Positions 7,862 through 16,914 of a stretch of DNA of 64,000 nt are shown here, piece after piece. How positions within the stretch are numbered: the stretch's first letter is position 1; each line of letters starts with the position of its first letter. The position numbers and the translations under genes are program-made. This DNA comes from an uncultured Paracoccaceae bacterium (GTDB lineage Bacteria > Pseudomonadota > Alphaproteobacteria > Rhodobacterales > Rhodobacteraceae): the NCBI GenBank assembly GCA_905182105.1, contig CAJJAR010000025.1, forward strand, positions 56,163 to 120,162. Reading direction: 5' to 3'. The notes beneath the pieces were generated by a model. The model was not told the origin of the DNA. It ran no database searches and saw only the letters and a program-made list of their open reading frames with translations.

Positions 7862-8743
7862 ATGTCTCCCGCCAAGCAGGGCCATCTTGCGATGTTTTTG
7901 TTTTCAGTGCTCGTGGCGGGATCGTTTTCGCTGGGCGCGTTGGCTGCAAATGATATTGCACCGGGTGCATTGAATGCTGTGCGCTTTGCAATTGCCTCAG
8001 TTGTCATTGGCACCGCGGTATTGGCGACTGGTGGAATGCAGCGTTCTGCGTTGAACGCACCTTGGCGGTACCTGTTGTTGGGTGGAATTTTTGGTGCCTA
8101 TTTTGTGCTGATGTTTGAGGGGTTAAAAACGGCCCCACCCGTCAGTGCGGCGGCGGTGTTCACGTTGACACCAATCATGGCAGCTGGTTTTGGCTGGGTG
8201 CTGATGCTTCAAAAACTGACAGGTCGTATGTTGGTGGCCTTGTTGATCGGTGGCGTTGGTGCGCTTTGGGTAATCTTTCGGGCCGATGTTGGCGCGCTGC
8301 TAGAGTTCAAGATCGGGCGGGGCGAGGTGATCTATTTTATCGGTTGCGTATTTCACGCGCTTTACACTCCTTTGGTGCGCAAGCTGAACCGTGGAGAGCC
8401 CGCGTTGGTCTTTACCTTAGGCGTTTTGCTGGCAGGATGTTTATTGATCACGATTTACAGTTGGAAGGATTTGGGTTCGACAGATTGGGCGGCGTTGCCA
8501 TCAATCGTTTGGATAACAATTCTCTATGTCGCAATCTGTGCGAGTTCGGCGACTTTTGTGTTGATGCAATTTGCGACGATGCGTCTGCCTGCGGCCAAGG
8601 TGATGGCCTATACTTATCTAACGCCCAGTTGGGTTATCCTATGGCAGATCGCGCTGGGCCAAGGTGTGCCCGTGGTCTGGATATTGGGCGGCATCTGTTT
8701 GACGATCTTAGCGCTGGCCATGTTGCTGAGTGATGAGGGTTAA
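7862..8743 (+). CDS. DMT superfamily (EamA) transporter
   Basis: A 293-residue, very hydrophobic protein with about ten predicted membrane helices in two repeats, the EamA arrangement of drug/metabolite exporters. Characteristic segments are NDIAPGALNAVRFAIASVVI, LKTAPPVSAAAVFTLTPIMA and AKVMAYTYLTPSWVILWQ. The ATG at 7862 is chosen because GAGG lies six bases before it; starts further upstream overlap the LysR gene. The substrate cannot be told. It follows the LysR gene closely and is convergent with the ArsR-type gene. Confidence 0.85.
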   Translation: MSPAKQGHLAMFLFSVLVAGSFSLGALAANDIAPGALNAVRFAIASVVIGTAVLATGGMQRSALNAPWRYLLLGGIFGAYFVLMFEGLKTAPPVSAAAVFTLTPIMAAGFGWVLMLQKLTGRMLVALLIGGVGALWVIFRADVGALLEFKIGRGEVIYFIGCVFHALYTPLVRKLNRGEPALVFTLGVLLAGCLLITIYSWKDLGSTDWAALPSIVWITILYVAICASSATFVLMQFATMRLPAAKVMAYTYLTPSWVILWQIALGQGVPVVWILGGICLTILALAMLLSDEG

Positions 8744-8748
8744 AAACC

Positions 8749-9081
8749 CTATTCAGGTGCTGAATCAAGTTCAGTTTCTAAGAACCGTTCGAATGCATCC
8801 AGATTTACGGGTTCGAATTGCCCAAATCCCTGCATCCAGACACTGGCACCCTTCATCGCGTCGGGTTCCAGTTTGCACCATTTCACTCGCCCGCGTTTTT
8901 CCTGAGCAATCAAGCCAGCGCGGGTCAGGATCATCAGGTGTTTCGAGATTGCGGCCAATGACATTTCGAATGGCTCAGCAACGTCGGTCACGGCCATATC
9001 GTCTTCTAACAGCATGCTTAAGATCGCCCGACGGGTCGGATCAGCGAGAGCAGCAAAGATTGTGTCTAAAGAATTGGCCAT
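8749..9081 (-). CDS. ArsR family winged-helix regulator
   Basis: A 110-residue protein starting MANSLDTIFAALADPTRRAI, the classic opening of ArsR/SmtB repressors, with the recognition helix region MSLAAISKHLMILTRAGLIA and the wing EKRGRVKWCKLEPDAM. No cluster of metal-binding Cys residues is present, so it is probably of the non-metal subgroup often paired with START/AHSA1 proteins; no such partner is adjacent here. The start at 9081 fits the family; the upstream extension does not. It is convergent with the EamA gene, separated by 5 bases. Confidence 0.85.
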   Translation of the reverse strand: MANSLDTIFAALADPTRRAILSMLLEDDMAVTDVAEPFEMSLAAISKHLMILTRAGLIAQEKRGRVKWCKLEPDAMKGASVWMQGFGQFEPVNLDAFERFLETELDSAPE

Positions 9082-9252
9082 AGGGATGCTTTGGCAAAGG
9101 CAAAAGGGATCGTCAACCAAATGGTTGAATGTCTAAAACTGGCTGGAATTGGCTAACTGCTTCCTGCGACATGATTGCAGGCGATCGTATTAATAAATTT
9201 TAATATTCAAAATCAGTGGCTTAATCTTATTTTCTAAAGCCTCATGACCCTG

Positions 9253-9281
9253 TTGACTCGGACCCCTCCCCCTATTAGCAA
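9253..9281 (+). promoter_or_regulatory. Candidate promoter of the atp (F0) operon
   Basis: TTGACT at 9253-9258 is followed after 16-17 bases of C-rich spacer by TTAGCA/TAGCAA at 9275-9281. A transcript from here would start some 25 bases before the atpI GTG. The -10 box is weak but the -35 box and position are good. Confidence 0.45.
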
Positions 9282-9312
9282 TCCTTCAAGATTTCCAATT
9301 GGGGAAAACGCC

Positions 9313-9666
9313 GTGACCGATCCTGATCAAAAGCTGCAAATGCAGCAACTTGAAGCCAAGATCGCCGCAGCGAAGCAGGCACAAGAGCCGGGACCCAAGA
9401 AGGAAGAGCACTATTCTCAAGCGCAACACGCGTGGCGGATGGTGATAGAGTTGGTGGCCGGTCTTGGAATCGGTTTTGGCATAGGATACGGGTTGGATTA
9501 CCTGTTTGGGACACTTCCCATCTTTATGCTGATTTTCACCGTTCTGGGTTTAGTGGCCGGGGTCAAAACGATGATCCGCAGTGCCCACGAAATGCAGAAT
9601 GATCAATTGGCTGAATTGGCCGCGAATGACGATGCGGGATTATCCCGCAAAGATGAGGGAGCCTGA
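9313..9666 (+). CDS. atpI: ATP synthase assembly protein I (AtpI)
   Basis: AtpI is a small membrane protein that helps assemble the c-ring of F0F1 ATP synthase. The 117-residue product from the GTG at 9313 ([16 protein letters not shown]) has a charged N-terminal region followed by two membrane helices: [20 protein letters not shown] and [17 protein letters not shown], the AtpI/gene-1-like pattern. GGGGAAAA lies before the GTG. An upstream ATG (9244) would overlap the candidate promoter. It begins the operon and ends 2 bases before atpB. Confidence 0.85.
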   Translation: MTDPDQKLQMQQLEAKIAAAKQAQEPGPKKEEHYSQAQHAWRMVIELVAGLGIGFGIGYGLDYLFGTLPIFMLIFTVLGLVAGVKTMIRSAHEMQNDQLAELAANDDAGLSRKDEGA

Positions 9667-9668
9667 AA

Positions 9669-10424
9669 ATGGCAAGCGAAGCACAAGGCGCAGAAACTGG
9701 TGGGCTGGAATTCCACCCAATGGATCAGTTCAACATTGAATCGCTATTTGGCGGTCCAATTGCTTGGTACACTCCTACAAACGCAGCGTTGTGGATGGGT
9801 CTAGCGATTTTGGCAGTGATCGGCCTGATGGTTTTGACCACGACCAAGCGCTCAGTTGTTCCTTCACGTGGCCAGTCAGTCGCTGAATTGGCATACGGCT
9901 TTGTCTACAAGATGGTAGAAGACGTTTCTGGCAAAGATGGCGTCGTTTACTTCCCATACATCATGACATTGTTCATGTTCATCGTTTGCGCCAACTTCCT
10001 TGGCCTTATCCCTATGTCCTTCACTACTACATCCCACTTCGCCGTAACGGTTGTTTTGGCGATGGCAGTTTTCTTGACAGTGACCGCCTTGGGTTTTGTC
10101 AAAAACGGTACGAAATTCTTGGGTCTATTCTGGGTGTCTTCTGCACCACTGGCCCTACGCCCAATCCTGGCGATCATCGAAGTTATCTCATATTTCGTAC
10201 GTCCGGTAAGCCACTCCATTCGTTTGGCGGGTAACGTCATGGCGGGTCACGCGGTTATTAAAGTGTTCGCAGGTTTCGCAGCAATCGCTGTCGTTAGCCC
10301 GATTGCAATCGCAGGCATCGTCGCAATGTACGCCCTAGAGATCTTGGTCTCATTCATTCAGGCATATGTTTTCACAATTCTGACGTGCGTTTACTTGAAA
10401 GACGCGCTTCACCCGAGCCACTAA
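9669..10424 (+). CDS. atpB: ATP synthase F0 subunit a
   Basis: Subunit a forms the proton half-channels against the c-ring. The 251-residue protein has the family's membrane helices and the conserved segment [20 protein letters not shown] near residues 177-196, which contains the essential arginine, plus the C-terminal helix [18 protein letters not shown]. It follows atpI by 2 bases and is followed by a GC-rich hairpin and then atpE. Confidence 0.97.
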   Translation: MASEAQGAETGGLEFHPMDQFNIESLFGGPIAWYTPTNAALWMGLAILAVIGLMVLTTTKRSVVPSRGQSVAELAYGFVYKMVEDVSGKDGVVYFPYIMTLFMFIVCANFLGLIPMSFTTTSHFAVTVVLAMAVFLTVTALGFVKNGTKFLGLFWVSSAPLALRPILAIIEVISYFVRPVSHSIRLAGNVMAGHAVIKVFAGFAAIAVVSPIAIAGIVAMYALEILVSFIQAYVFTILTCVYLKDALHPSH

Positions 10425-10443
10425 GCCCGGGTAACAAAGGTTA

Positions 10444-10461
10444 GGCGGGGGAAACCCCGCC
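10444..10461 (+). other. Intergenic hairpin between atpB and atpE
   Basis: GGCGGGG (10444-10450) pairs with CCCCGCC (10455-10461) around a GAAA tetraloop. No T tract follows, so it is more likely an RNA stability or processing element than a terminator. It may help set the high c-subunit dosage from one operon, which is inference. Confidence 0.5.
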
Positions 10462-10533
10462 CTACAGTATCACTCACAACGGCGAACATTCGTTTGTCTA
10501 TCTATCTAACTTCCAATCGTAAGGAGATTTCAC

Positions 10534-10758
10534 ATGGAAGGTGAACTAGCACACATCGGCGCAGGTCTAGCAGCAATCGGTTCCGGCGCAGCCGCTATCG
10601 GTGTTGGTAACGTTGCAGGCAACTTTTTGGCAGGCGCATTGCGCAACCCATCTGCAGCAGCATCACAAACAGCGACACTGTTTATCGGTATCGCATTCGC
10701 AGAAGCTTTGGGGATTTTTTCATTCCTCGTAGCTCTGTTGCTGATGTTCGCTGTCTAA
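10534..10758 (+). CDS. atpE: ATP synthase F0 subunit c
   Basis: A 74-residue two-helix proteolipid that forms the proton-driven rotor ring. It starts [20 protein letters not shown], has the polar loop ALRNPSA, and the second helix [20 protein letters not shown] containing the proton-binding Glu (in AFAEALGIF). AAGGAG lies a few bases before the ATG, a strong ribosome site that suits its high copy number. It is flanked on both sides by structured intergenic RNA. Confidence 0.97.
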   Translation: MEGELAHIGAGLAAIGSGAAAIGVGNVAGNFLAGALRNPSAAASQTATLFIGIAFAEALGIFSFLVALLLMFAV

Positions 10759-10786
10759 GACAGACTGAACAACAGTATTGCTTACA

Positions 10787-10858
10787 AACCGTAGGCAATA
10801 AGTTCCTTACGGTTGGGCGGTACATTTCGATGTCCCGCCCGATGTAATGACCGCCCAA
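10787..10858 (+). other. Alternative hairpins between atpE and atpF2
   Basis: AACCGTA (10787-10793) can pair with TACGGTT (10808-10814), and TTGGGCGGT (10813-10821) can pair with ACCGCCCAA (10850-10858). The two stems share bases 10813-10814, so they compete slightly. There is no T tract. These resemble mRNA-stabilising or attenuating structures downstream of atpE. Confidence 0.5.
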
Positions 10859-10882
10859 TTGGGTGATTGAACGGAGACCAAG

Positions 10883-11410
10883 ATGGCAACCGATACACAC
10901 AGTGCAGCAGAGGCCTCAGGTCCCGGCATGCCACAACTGGACTTTTCGACATGGGGCAACCAGATTTTCTGGTTGGTTATTACCCTCGTCGTAATCTATC
11001 TTATTCTGTCTCGCGTGGCTTTGCCGCGTATCGCTTCGGTTTTGGCCGAACGTCAAGGGACAATTACAAATGACATCGCCGCAGCGGAAGATTTGAAAGC
11101 CAAAGCACAGGACGCAGAAGCGGCCTATGACAAAGCTCTTATCGATGCACGCGCCGAGGCAGGCCGCATCGTGGCAGAGACCAAAGCCGGCATCCAAGCC
11201 GACTTGGACAAAGCTATTGCGACTGCAGACACCAAGATCGCCACGAAAGCTGCTGAAGGTGAGAAGGTCATTGCTGAAATTCGCGCTGGTGCCTTGGACA
11301 ACGTAAAAGTTGTTGCCAAAGACACAGCAAAAGAAATTGTTGCAGCCATGGGTGGCAAGGCCGATGCGAAAAGCATCACCGCCGCCGTGACCGCGCGGAT
11401 GAAAGGGTAA
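10883..11410 (+). CDS. atpF2: ATP synthase F0 subunit b'
   Basis: A 175-residue protein with one N-terminal membrane helix ([20 protein letters not shown]) followed by a long charged coiled coil rich in Ala, Lys and Glu. In photosynthetic and many non-photosynthetic alphaproteobacteria the peripheral stalk is a heterodimer of b' and b, and this is the b' member because it precedes the b gene and has the [16 protein letters not shown] segment. It ends 5 bases before atpF. Confidence 0.92.
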   Translation: MATDTHSAAEASGPGMPQLDFSTWGNQIFWLVITLVVIYLILSRVALPRIASVLAERQGTITNDIAAAEDLKAKAQDAEAAYDKALIDARAEAGRIVAETKAGIQADLDKAIATADTKIATKAAEGEKVIAEIRAGALDNVKVVAKDTAKEIVAAMGGKADAKSITAAVTARMKG

Positions 11411-11415
11411 TCGAG

Positions 11416-11985
11416 ATGCGTTTTACACAAATCACCCTGACAGGCGCTATCGCGGCCTTGGCCGCAAGCCCAGCTTTTGCAGCGTCTGGTCCTTTTTTCT
11501 CCCTTGGCAACACAGACTTTGTTGTGTTGCTTGGCTTCATCGCCTTCATTGGGGTTTTGTTCTACTTCAAAGTACCTTCCATGTTGGGTGGTATGTTGGA
11601 TCAACGCGCAGTTGGTATTCAGTCCGAATTGGACGAAGCCCGCACATTGCGCGAAGAAGCACAAACTTTGTTGGCAAGCTACGAGCGCAAGCAAAAAGAA
11701 GTACAGACCCAAGCAGACCGCATTGTTGCAGCAGCTAAAGATGAAGCTAACGCAGCAGCTGAACAAGCCCGTGCTGATTTGGCACAATCTATCGAACGCC
11801 GCTTGGCTGCTGCTGAGGACCAAATTGCCTCTGCTGAAGCTTCCGCTGTAAAAGAAGTACGTGACCAATCAGTTACCATTGCTATAGCAGTGGCACGTGA
11901 CGTGATTGCGAAACAAATGACAGCTGCAAACGGCAGCTCGTTGATTGATGACGCGATCGCTCAAGTGGACGCGAAACTACACTGA
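11416..11985 (+). CDS. atpF: ATP synthase F0 subunit b
   Basis: The second peripheral-stalk subunit, 189 residues. It begins with a hydrophobic segment that looks like a cleavable signal (GAIAALAASPAFAASGPFFS), then the membrane anchor DFVVLLGFIAFIGVLFYFKV and a long coiled coil with Ala/Glu/Gln-rich heptads. The signal-like start is usual for this subunit in the group. A strong terminator follows at 12009-12042; F1 genes are not in this window. Confidence 0.93.
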   Translation: MRFTQITLTGAIAALAASPAFAASGPFFSLGNTDFVVLLGFIAFIGVLFYFKVPSMLGGMLDQRAVGIQSELDEARTLREEAQTLLASYERKQKEVQTQADRIVAAAKDEANAAAEQARADLAQSIERRLAAAEDQIASAEASAVKEVRDQSVTIAIAVARDVIAKQMTAANGSSLIDDAIAQVDAKLH

Positions 11986-12008
11986 CTTAGTCGCAGTTAT
12001 TTATAATT

Positions 12009-12042
12009 CAAAAGGCCCTGGCAGAAACGCTGGGGCCTTTTG
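12009..12042. terminator. Terminator between atpF and the FadR-type gene
   Basis: CAAAAGGCCC (12009-12018) pairs with GGGCCTTTTG (12033-12042). The A/T ends of the stem give a T run in both directions, so it can serve the plus-strand atp operon and the convergent regulator gene. Confidence 0.75.
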
Positions 12043-12053
12043 CTATTGTGGGA

Positions 12054-12824
12054 TTAGGAATTTGTGGTTGCGTGATCTAGCCGTTGTTGGGCAACAATCT
12101 CGTTACGTTGTGCCTTTTGCTGGTCGTGCAGGCTGACCTCGATGTAGTCCATATGCGCGTGAACTGCTTCCTTGGCGGCGGCCCCATCGCGGGTCTGTAG
12201 CGCGTCGTTTATTGCACGGTGCTGGTCCAGCATCGTGTTGCGTGTGGTGCGTTGGTTGAACATCACCTGACGGTTATAGAAGACGCCTTCGCGCAGCAGC
12301 TCGTACATGGAACGCATCATGTGTAGCATCACCACGTTATGGCTGGCTTCAATGATCGCCATGTGGAATTGCGCATCAAGCTGGGCTTCGTCCTCGGCAG
12401 TGCGTTTGGGATCTGCCGTTTCCATTCTGGAGAATACGGCCTGAACAACCTTCAGGTCAGTATCAGACCCAAGGCGCGCGGCACGCTCTGCAGCCATACC
12501 CTCCATGTCACGGCGAAAGGACAGGTAATCAAACACCGCCTCGTCATGGCGCGCGAACAGTTGCGTCAGTGCAGGGGCAAAGGCAGAGCCAAGAACATCT
12601 GCAACGAACACACCTGCCCCTGCTCGTGTAATCAATAGGCCGCTGTCTTGGAGCGTGCCAATGGCATCGCGCAGTGAGGGACGCGACACACCAAGGCGTT
12701 CAGCCAATTCACGTTCTGAGGGCAAACGTTCACCAGGCCTAAGGATGCCACGCAGGATCAATTCCTCGACCTGACGCACCACGGCACCAGATAGTTTTTC
12801 AGATTGTACGGTTTTGAATGGCAT
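12054..12824 (-). CDS. GntR family regulator, FadR subfamily (FCD domain)
   Basis: A 256-residue regulator with an N-terminal winged helix-turn-helix (VEELILRGILRPGERLPSER, ELAERLGVSRPSLRDAIGTL) and a C-terminal all-helical FCD ligand domain containing metal-site type residues (DAQFHMAIIEASHN, MLDQHRAINDAL). FCD regulators of this sort sense organic acids such as lactate, pyruvate or glycolate. The ATG at 12824 is preceded by GAGGAAA. No target gene is adjacent; it is convergent with atpF. A dyad just upstream (12840-12860) may be its own operator. Confidence 0.9.
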   Translation of the reverse strand: MPFKTVQSEKLSGAVVRQVEELILRGILRPGERLPSERELAERLGVSRPSLRDAIGTLQDSGLLITRAGAGVFVADVLGSAFAPALTQLFARHDEAVFDYLSFRRDMEGMAAERAARLGSDTDLKVVQAVFSRMETADPKRTAEDEAQLDAQFHMAIIEASHNVVMLHMMRSMYELLREGVFYNRQVMFNQRTTRNTMLDQHRAINDALQTRDGAAAKEAVHAHMDYIEVSLHDQQKAQRNEIVAQQRLDHATTNS

Positions 12825-12839
12825 TAGCACTTTCCTCAA

Positions 12840-12860
12840 TTGGTAATTTTATATGACCAA
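12840..12860 (-). promoter_or_regulatory. Candidate operator dyad upstream of the FadR-type gene
   Basis: TTGGT at 12840-12844 and ACCAA at 12856-12860 form an inverted repeat with further matching AT positions inside. GntR/FadR-type operators are TTGGTxxxACCAA-like, but here the centre is 11 bases, longer than usual. It lies 16-36 bases before the start codon, where an autoregulatory site would be. Confidence 0.35.
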
Positions 12861-12930
12861 AGTGAGTGAGGAGCAATTTCTTTGTCTGGGATTAAAGCTC
12901 ACTTAACCATAAGCACGGCAGTGTTGAGCA

Positions 12931-13218
12931 ATGAGACATATTATTCTGATCCTTTCGTTCATTGTTTTCGCTGCATGTAATACGCCGTCAATGGGGTTTC
13001 GTGGCATCGAACCCGTAACGTTGACTGTTGAAGGCTCAAACTTCGATGTGCGGGTAAATGGCACAAGGGCAGAGGCAATACGCACCAATATGCAATACGC
13101 GTCGCGCATGGGGCCGATGGGGGATCGTGCATATGTCGCTATTGAAAAAGTCAGTGGATGCATTGTGAAACGGTTTGTTGGTGATCAGGCTGTCATTGTT
13201 GCAGAGTTAGATTGCTGA
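12931..13218 (+). CDS. Small putative lipoprotein
   Basis: A 95-residue protein that begins MRHIILILSFIVFAACNTPS: a short hydrophobic signal ending in FAAC, an imperfect lipobox (Phe instead of a small aliphatic at -3), so lipidation is likely but not certain. The rest has EPVTLTVEGSNFDVRVNGTR and a second pair of cysteines near the C-terminus (SGCIVKRF, AELDC). I do not recognise the family. It lies alone between the FadR-type gene and smc, transcribed with smc. Confidence 0.65.
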   Translation: MRHIILILSFIVFAACNTPSMGFRGIEPVTLTVEGSNFDVRVNGTRAEAIRTNMQYASRMGPMGDRAYVAIEKVSGCIVKRFVGDQAVIVAELDC

Positions 13219-13347
13219 AACTGGCACTTTGGCAAAAAATTGTGGAAAACTTGCGCTCAATCGAAGTTTCTTGGGCCTAGGAATTGACACAACCCCACCT
13301 TCGCCGTCAGATTATGCCTCCACACGGAATCATAACAAGGGCAGCAA

Positions 13348-16300
13348 TTGCGCTTTTCCAAACTGAAGCTGACGGGCTTTAAGAGCTTTGTAGACCCTAC
13401 TGATTTGATCATTTCTGATGGTTTGACCGGTGTTGTGGGTCCGAATGGCTGTGGGAAATCCAATCTGCTCGAAGCGCTGCGCTGGGTCATGGGTGAAAAC
13501 CGTCCCAAAGCCATGCGCGGTGGCGGTATGGATGACGTGATCTTTGCTGGTGCTGCAACGCGTCCAGCGCGCAATTTTGCCGAAGTTACTTTGCAAATAG
13601 ATAACTCTGAACGTTTGGCACCTGCTGGGTTCAATAACTCTGACACAATGGATATTGTGCGCCGTATCACCCGTGATGTTGGCAGTGCTTATAAAGCTGC
13701 TGGCAAAGACGTGCGCGCGCGTGATGTGCAGATGTTGTTTGCGGATGCATCCACAGGATCGCACTCCCCTGCGTTGGTTCGTCAGGGGCAGATTGCTGAA
13801 CTGATCAACGCCAAGCCGAAGAACCGCCGCCGTATCTTGGAAGAAGCGGCTGGAATTTCTGGCCTTTATCAGCGCCGCCATGAGGCGGAGTTAAAGCTTA
13901 AAGGTGCAGAGACCAATCTGGCCCGTGTGGACGATGTCATTGAACAACTGGCAAACCAATTGGGGCAGTTGGCGCGTCAAGCACGCCAAGCGGCGCGTTA
14001 TCGCGAAATTGGTGAAGGATTGCGCCGCACGGAAGGCATGTTGTTGTACCGTCGTTGGCGTGAAGCTGACGACGCACGTGCGACAGCAGGCGAAATTTTA
14101 CGTGGGCGTGTGACCGAAGCAGCGCAAGCGCAAGCGCTGGTGCAAACCGCGATCAAAGCACGCACTGCTGCTGAAACAGCGTTACCTCCAATGCGCGAGG
14201 AAGAGGCGATCGCAGCTGCAATTATGCAGCGTCTTACCGTTCAGCGCGATACATTGGATGATCAAGAGGCCCAAGCGGTTCAGGTCATCCAAACTCTAAC
14301 CAACCGCATTGCACAATTGGGCCGTGATATTGAACGCGAAGGTGGTTTGAACCGCGATGCAGGTGAAACGATTGAACGCCTCGAGTGGGAAGCGCGTGAA
14401 CTTACCAAAGCCGGTGAGGGGCACGAGACCCGTTTGAAAGAAGCCGCTGAAGGTGCGCGTGAAGCTGCGCAAATGTTGCAGGCTTGCGAAGCGGAATTGG
14501 GCCAAAAAACCGAAGACGTTGCCCGTTTGGCTGCGCGCCACGGGTCTGCCCAACGTCTGTTAGATGATAATTGCAAGACCGAAGAAAAGTCAGAAGCAGA
14601 GGCGACCAAAGCCCGCGAAGCGGTTGCGCAAAGTCAGGCAGCTTTGAAAAAGGCGGGCGATGATTTTGAAGCTGCACAGTTGTCATCGGTGAGTGCAGAA
14701 AAAACCGCGCAACTTGCTGACAACGCGTTGAACGCTGCTGAGCAAGCGCGCGCCGAAACGCAATCGCGTGAATCTGATGCGCGTGCTGAACGTTCCGAAG
14801 CTGAAGGTGAGATGAACGCCCTTCGCGCTGAAACAGGTGCACTGGCAAAACTGGTTGAACGCGACACTGCAGAGGGTGGGCAAATTCTGGATCGTCTTCA
14901 GGTGCAAAAAGGGTTTGAAAAGGCCCTTGGTGCTGCATTGGCGGATGATTTGCGTGCGCCAGAGGTTGAGTTGGATGGGCCATCGGGTTGGGCTGTGATG
15001 CCGCCCTATGAAGAAGATCAACCTTTACCTGATGGGATCACGCCGCTGACCCACCACGTGTCTGTGCCTGATGTTTTGGTGCGGCGCATGAGCCAGATTG
15101 GTTTGGCCGACAGTGATGATGCGCAACGTTTGCAGTCATTGCTTAAACCGGGTCAGCGGTTGGTTTCACCCGATGGTGATTTGTGGCGTTGGGATGGGTT
15201 TCGTGCGTGGGCAGAAGATGCACCAAGTGCTGCGGCATTACGTCTGCAACAGCTTAACCGTATTGAGGAATTGAAGCAATCGCTTGAACAAGCGTCCAAC
15301 CGCGCGGACGGTGCGCGGGGTGCACATGAGACGCTGACGGCACGATTGGCTGAGTTGAGCGAAGCAGATCGCGCCGCCCGTGAAGCGCGTCGTGAAGCAG
15401 ATCGTATGGTTGCAGATGCTGGCCGCGCATTGAGCCGATCAGAAGCAGATCGCAATCTGGCAGAGGGGCGTTTGGAGTCCCTTGGGTTGGCCGTGAAACG
15501 GCATGAAGAAGAAGCGATGGGTGCGCGAACGCGGGTACGTGAAGCAGAACGTGCTTTGCTGGATTTGGGTGATTTGGATGTGGAACGCGCCGCTGTTGAA
15601 GGGCAGCGTGTGACTGTTGAAGCTGCGCGTATAACAATGATTTCAATGCGCTCACGCCATGACGAAGTGTGCCGTGAAGGCGATGCAAGATTGAAGCGTA
15701 GCCAAGAAGTGACCAAAGAAATCAGTGGTTGGCGTCACCGCTTGGAAACTGCGGAAAAACGCAGTGCAGAATTGGTCGAACGTAAAGAAACCTCTGAAGC
15801 AGAACTGAAGGTGGCGAGTGCTGCCCCTACTGAACTTGCTGCCAAACGTGATGAGCTAAGCTTTGCAATTTCAGAAGCCAAGGTGCGTAAAGTTGCCGCC
15901 ACGGATGCACTGTCCGTGGGTGAGGTTGCCTTGCGTGAAGCAGCAATGAATGAACGTAATTGCGAGCGTTTGGCATCAGAAGCACGCGAGGCACGCGCCC
16001 GCGCAGAGGCCCGTTCTGATGCTGCGCGTGAAACAGTGACCTCGGCTGCTGAACGTATCGCTGAGGAGCAGCAGAAAACGCCGAACCAATTGCTGACAGC
16101 GTTGGAAGTGAACCCTGATGAAATGCCAGCCTCTGAAGCATTAGAGGCAAGTGTGAATGCGTTGAAACGCCAACGTGATGCATTGGGTGCCGTGAATTTG
16201 CGCGCCGAAGAAGATGCGCTTGGGGTGCAAGTTGAGCATGACAACTTGGTCGGTGAGAAGGCGGACCTTGAGGAAGCTATCAAGACACTTCGCAGTGGTA

Positions 16301-16803
16301 TTGCCAGTTTGAACCGCGAGGGGCGCGAGCGCCTTTTAACCGCGTTTGAGCAGGTGAATACCAACTTTGCGCAGTTGTTTACACATCTGTTTGGTGGCGG
16401 TGAGGCGAACCTTGTGATGGTCGAAGGTGACGACCCGTTGGAAGCCGGACTTGAGATCATGTGCCAACCACCTGGTAAGAAACTGAGCACGCTTAGTTTG
16501 TTGTCCGGCGGCGAACAAACGTTGACCGCGATGGCGCTCATCTTTGCTGTCTTCTTGGCGAACCCTGCACCGATTTGTGTTTTGGACGAGGTCGACGCGC
16601 CTTTGGACGATGCCAATGTGACCCGTTTCTGCGACCTGTTGGATGAGATGTGCCGCCAGACGGATACACGATTCTTGATCATCACACACCACGCGGTGAC
16701 CATGGCCCGTATGGACCGCTTGTTTGGTGTCACAATGGCGGAACAAGGTGTGAGCCAATTGGTGTCTGTTGATTTGAAAAAGGCTTCGGCGATGGTAGGC
16801 TAA
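13348..16803 (+). CDS. smc: Chromosome segregation ATPase SMC
   Basis: SMC dimers with ScpA/ScpB load at the origin and compact and align the chromosome arms. The 1151-residue protein starts MRFSKLKLTGFKSFVDPTDL with Walker A GPNGCGKSN at about 31-39, has long Ala/Glu/Arg-rich coiled coils on both sides of a central hinge (about 510-640), and ends with the ABC signature LSLLSGGEQTLTAMAL and Walker B ICVLDEVDAPLDD. The start is the TTG at 13348; no ATG or GTG gives the conserved N-terminus. A strong terminator follows. Confidence 0.96.
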   Translation: MRFSKLKLTGFKSFVDPTDLIISDGLTGVVGPNGCGKSNLLEALRWVMGENRPKAMRGGGMDDVIFAGAATRPARNFAEVTLQIDNSERLAPAGFNNSDTMDIVRRITRDVGSAYKAAGKDVRARDVQMLFADASTGSHSPALVRQGQIAELINAKPKNRRRILEEAAGISGLYQRRHEAELKLKGAETNLARVDDVIEQLANQLGQLARQARQAARYREIGEGLRRTEGMLLYRRWREADDARATAGEILRGRVTEAAQAQALVQTAIKARTAAETALPPMREEEAIAAAIMQRLTVQRDTLDDQEAQAVQVIQTLTNRIAQLGRDIEREGGLNRDAGETIERLEWEARELTKAGEGHETRLKEAAEGAREAAQMLQACEAELGQKTEDVARLAARHGSAQRLLDDNCKTEEKSEAEATKAREAVAQSQAALKKAGDDFEAAQLSSVSAEKTAQLADNALNAAEQARAETQSRESDARAERSEAEGEMNALRAETGALAKLVERDTAEGGQILDRLQVQKGFEKALGAALADDLRAPEVELDGPSGWAVMPPYEEDQPLPDGITPLTHHVSVPDVLVRRMSQIGLADSDDAQRLQSLLKPGQRLVSPDGDLWRWDGFRAWAEDAPSAAALRLQQLNRIEELKQSLEQASNRADGARGAHETLTARLAELSEADRAAREARREADRMVADAGRALSRSEADRNLAEGRLESLGLAVKRHEEEAMGARTRVREAERALLDLGDLDVERAAVEGQRVTVEAARITMISMRSRHDEVCREGDARLKRSQEVTKEISGWRHRLETAEKRSAELVERKETSEAELKVASAAPTELAAKRDELSFAISEAKVRKVAATDALSVGEVALREAAMNERNCERLASEAREARARAEARSDAARETVTSAAERIAEEQQKTPNQLLTALEVNPDEMPASEALEASVNALKRQRDALGAVNLRAEEDALGVQVEHDNLVGEKADLEEAIKTLRSGIASLNREGRERLLTAFEQVNTNFAQLFTHLFGGGEANLVMVEGDDPLEAGLEIMCQPPGKKLSTLSLLSGGEQTLTAMALIFAVFLANPAPICVLDEVDAPLDDANVTRFCDLLDEMCRQTDTRFLIITHHAVTMARMDRLFGVTMAEQGVSQLVSVDLKKASAMVG

Positions 16804-16836
16804 GACCCCAATTTTGCGTCATTGCTGTTTTAAAAG

Positions 16837-16880
16837 ATAAGCCCCGCAGAGTATGTGCTCTGCGGGGCTTATTTGTTTTA
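16837..16880. terminator. Strong bidirectional terminator after smc
   Basis: ATAAGCCCCGCAGAG (16837-16851) pairs perfectly with CTCTGCGGGGCTTAT (16858-16872) around a six-base loop, followed by TTGTTTTA on the plus strand. It lies between the convergent smc and lytic transglycosylase genes and can serve both. Confidence 0.85.
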
Positions 16881-16914
16881 GGATCAGATCATAGATTCAA
16901 TCAGTGAAATCGAT

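Noticed and set aside
8811..8820. GGTTCGAATT resembling a tRNA T loop
   Set aside because: Lies inside the ArsR coding region and has no acceptor or anticodon stem.
15735..16733. Long open frame (332 codons) antisense to smc
   Set aside because: Ser/Ala/Arg-rich composition expected from the complement of coiled-coil codons; smc is complete on the other strand.
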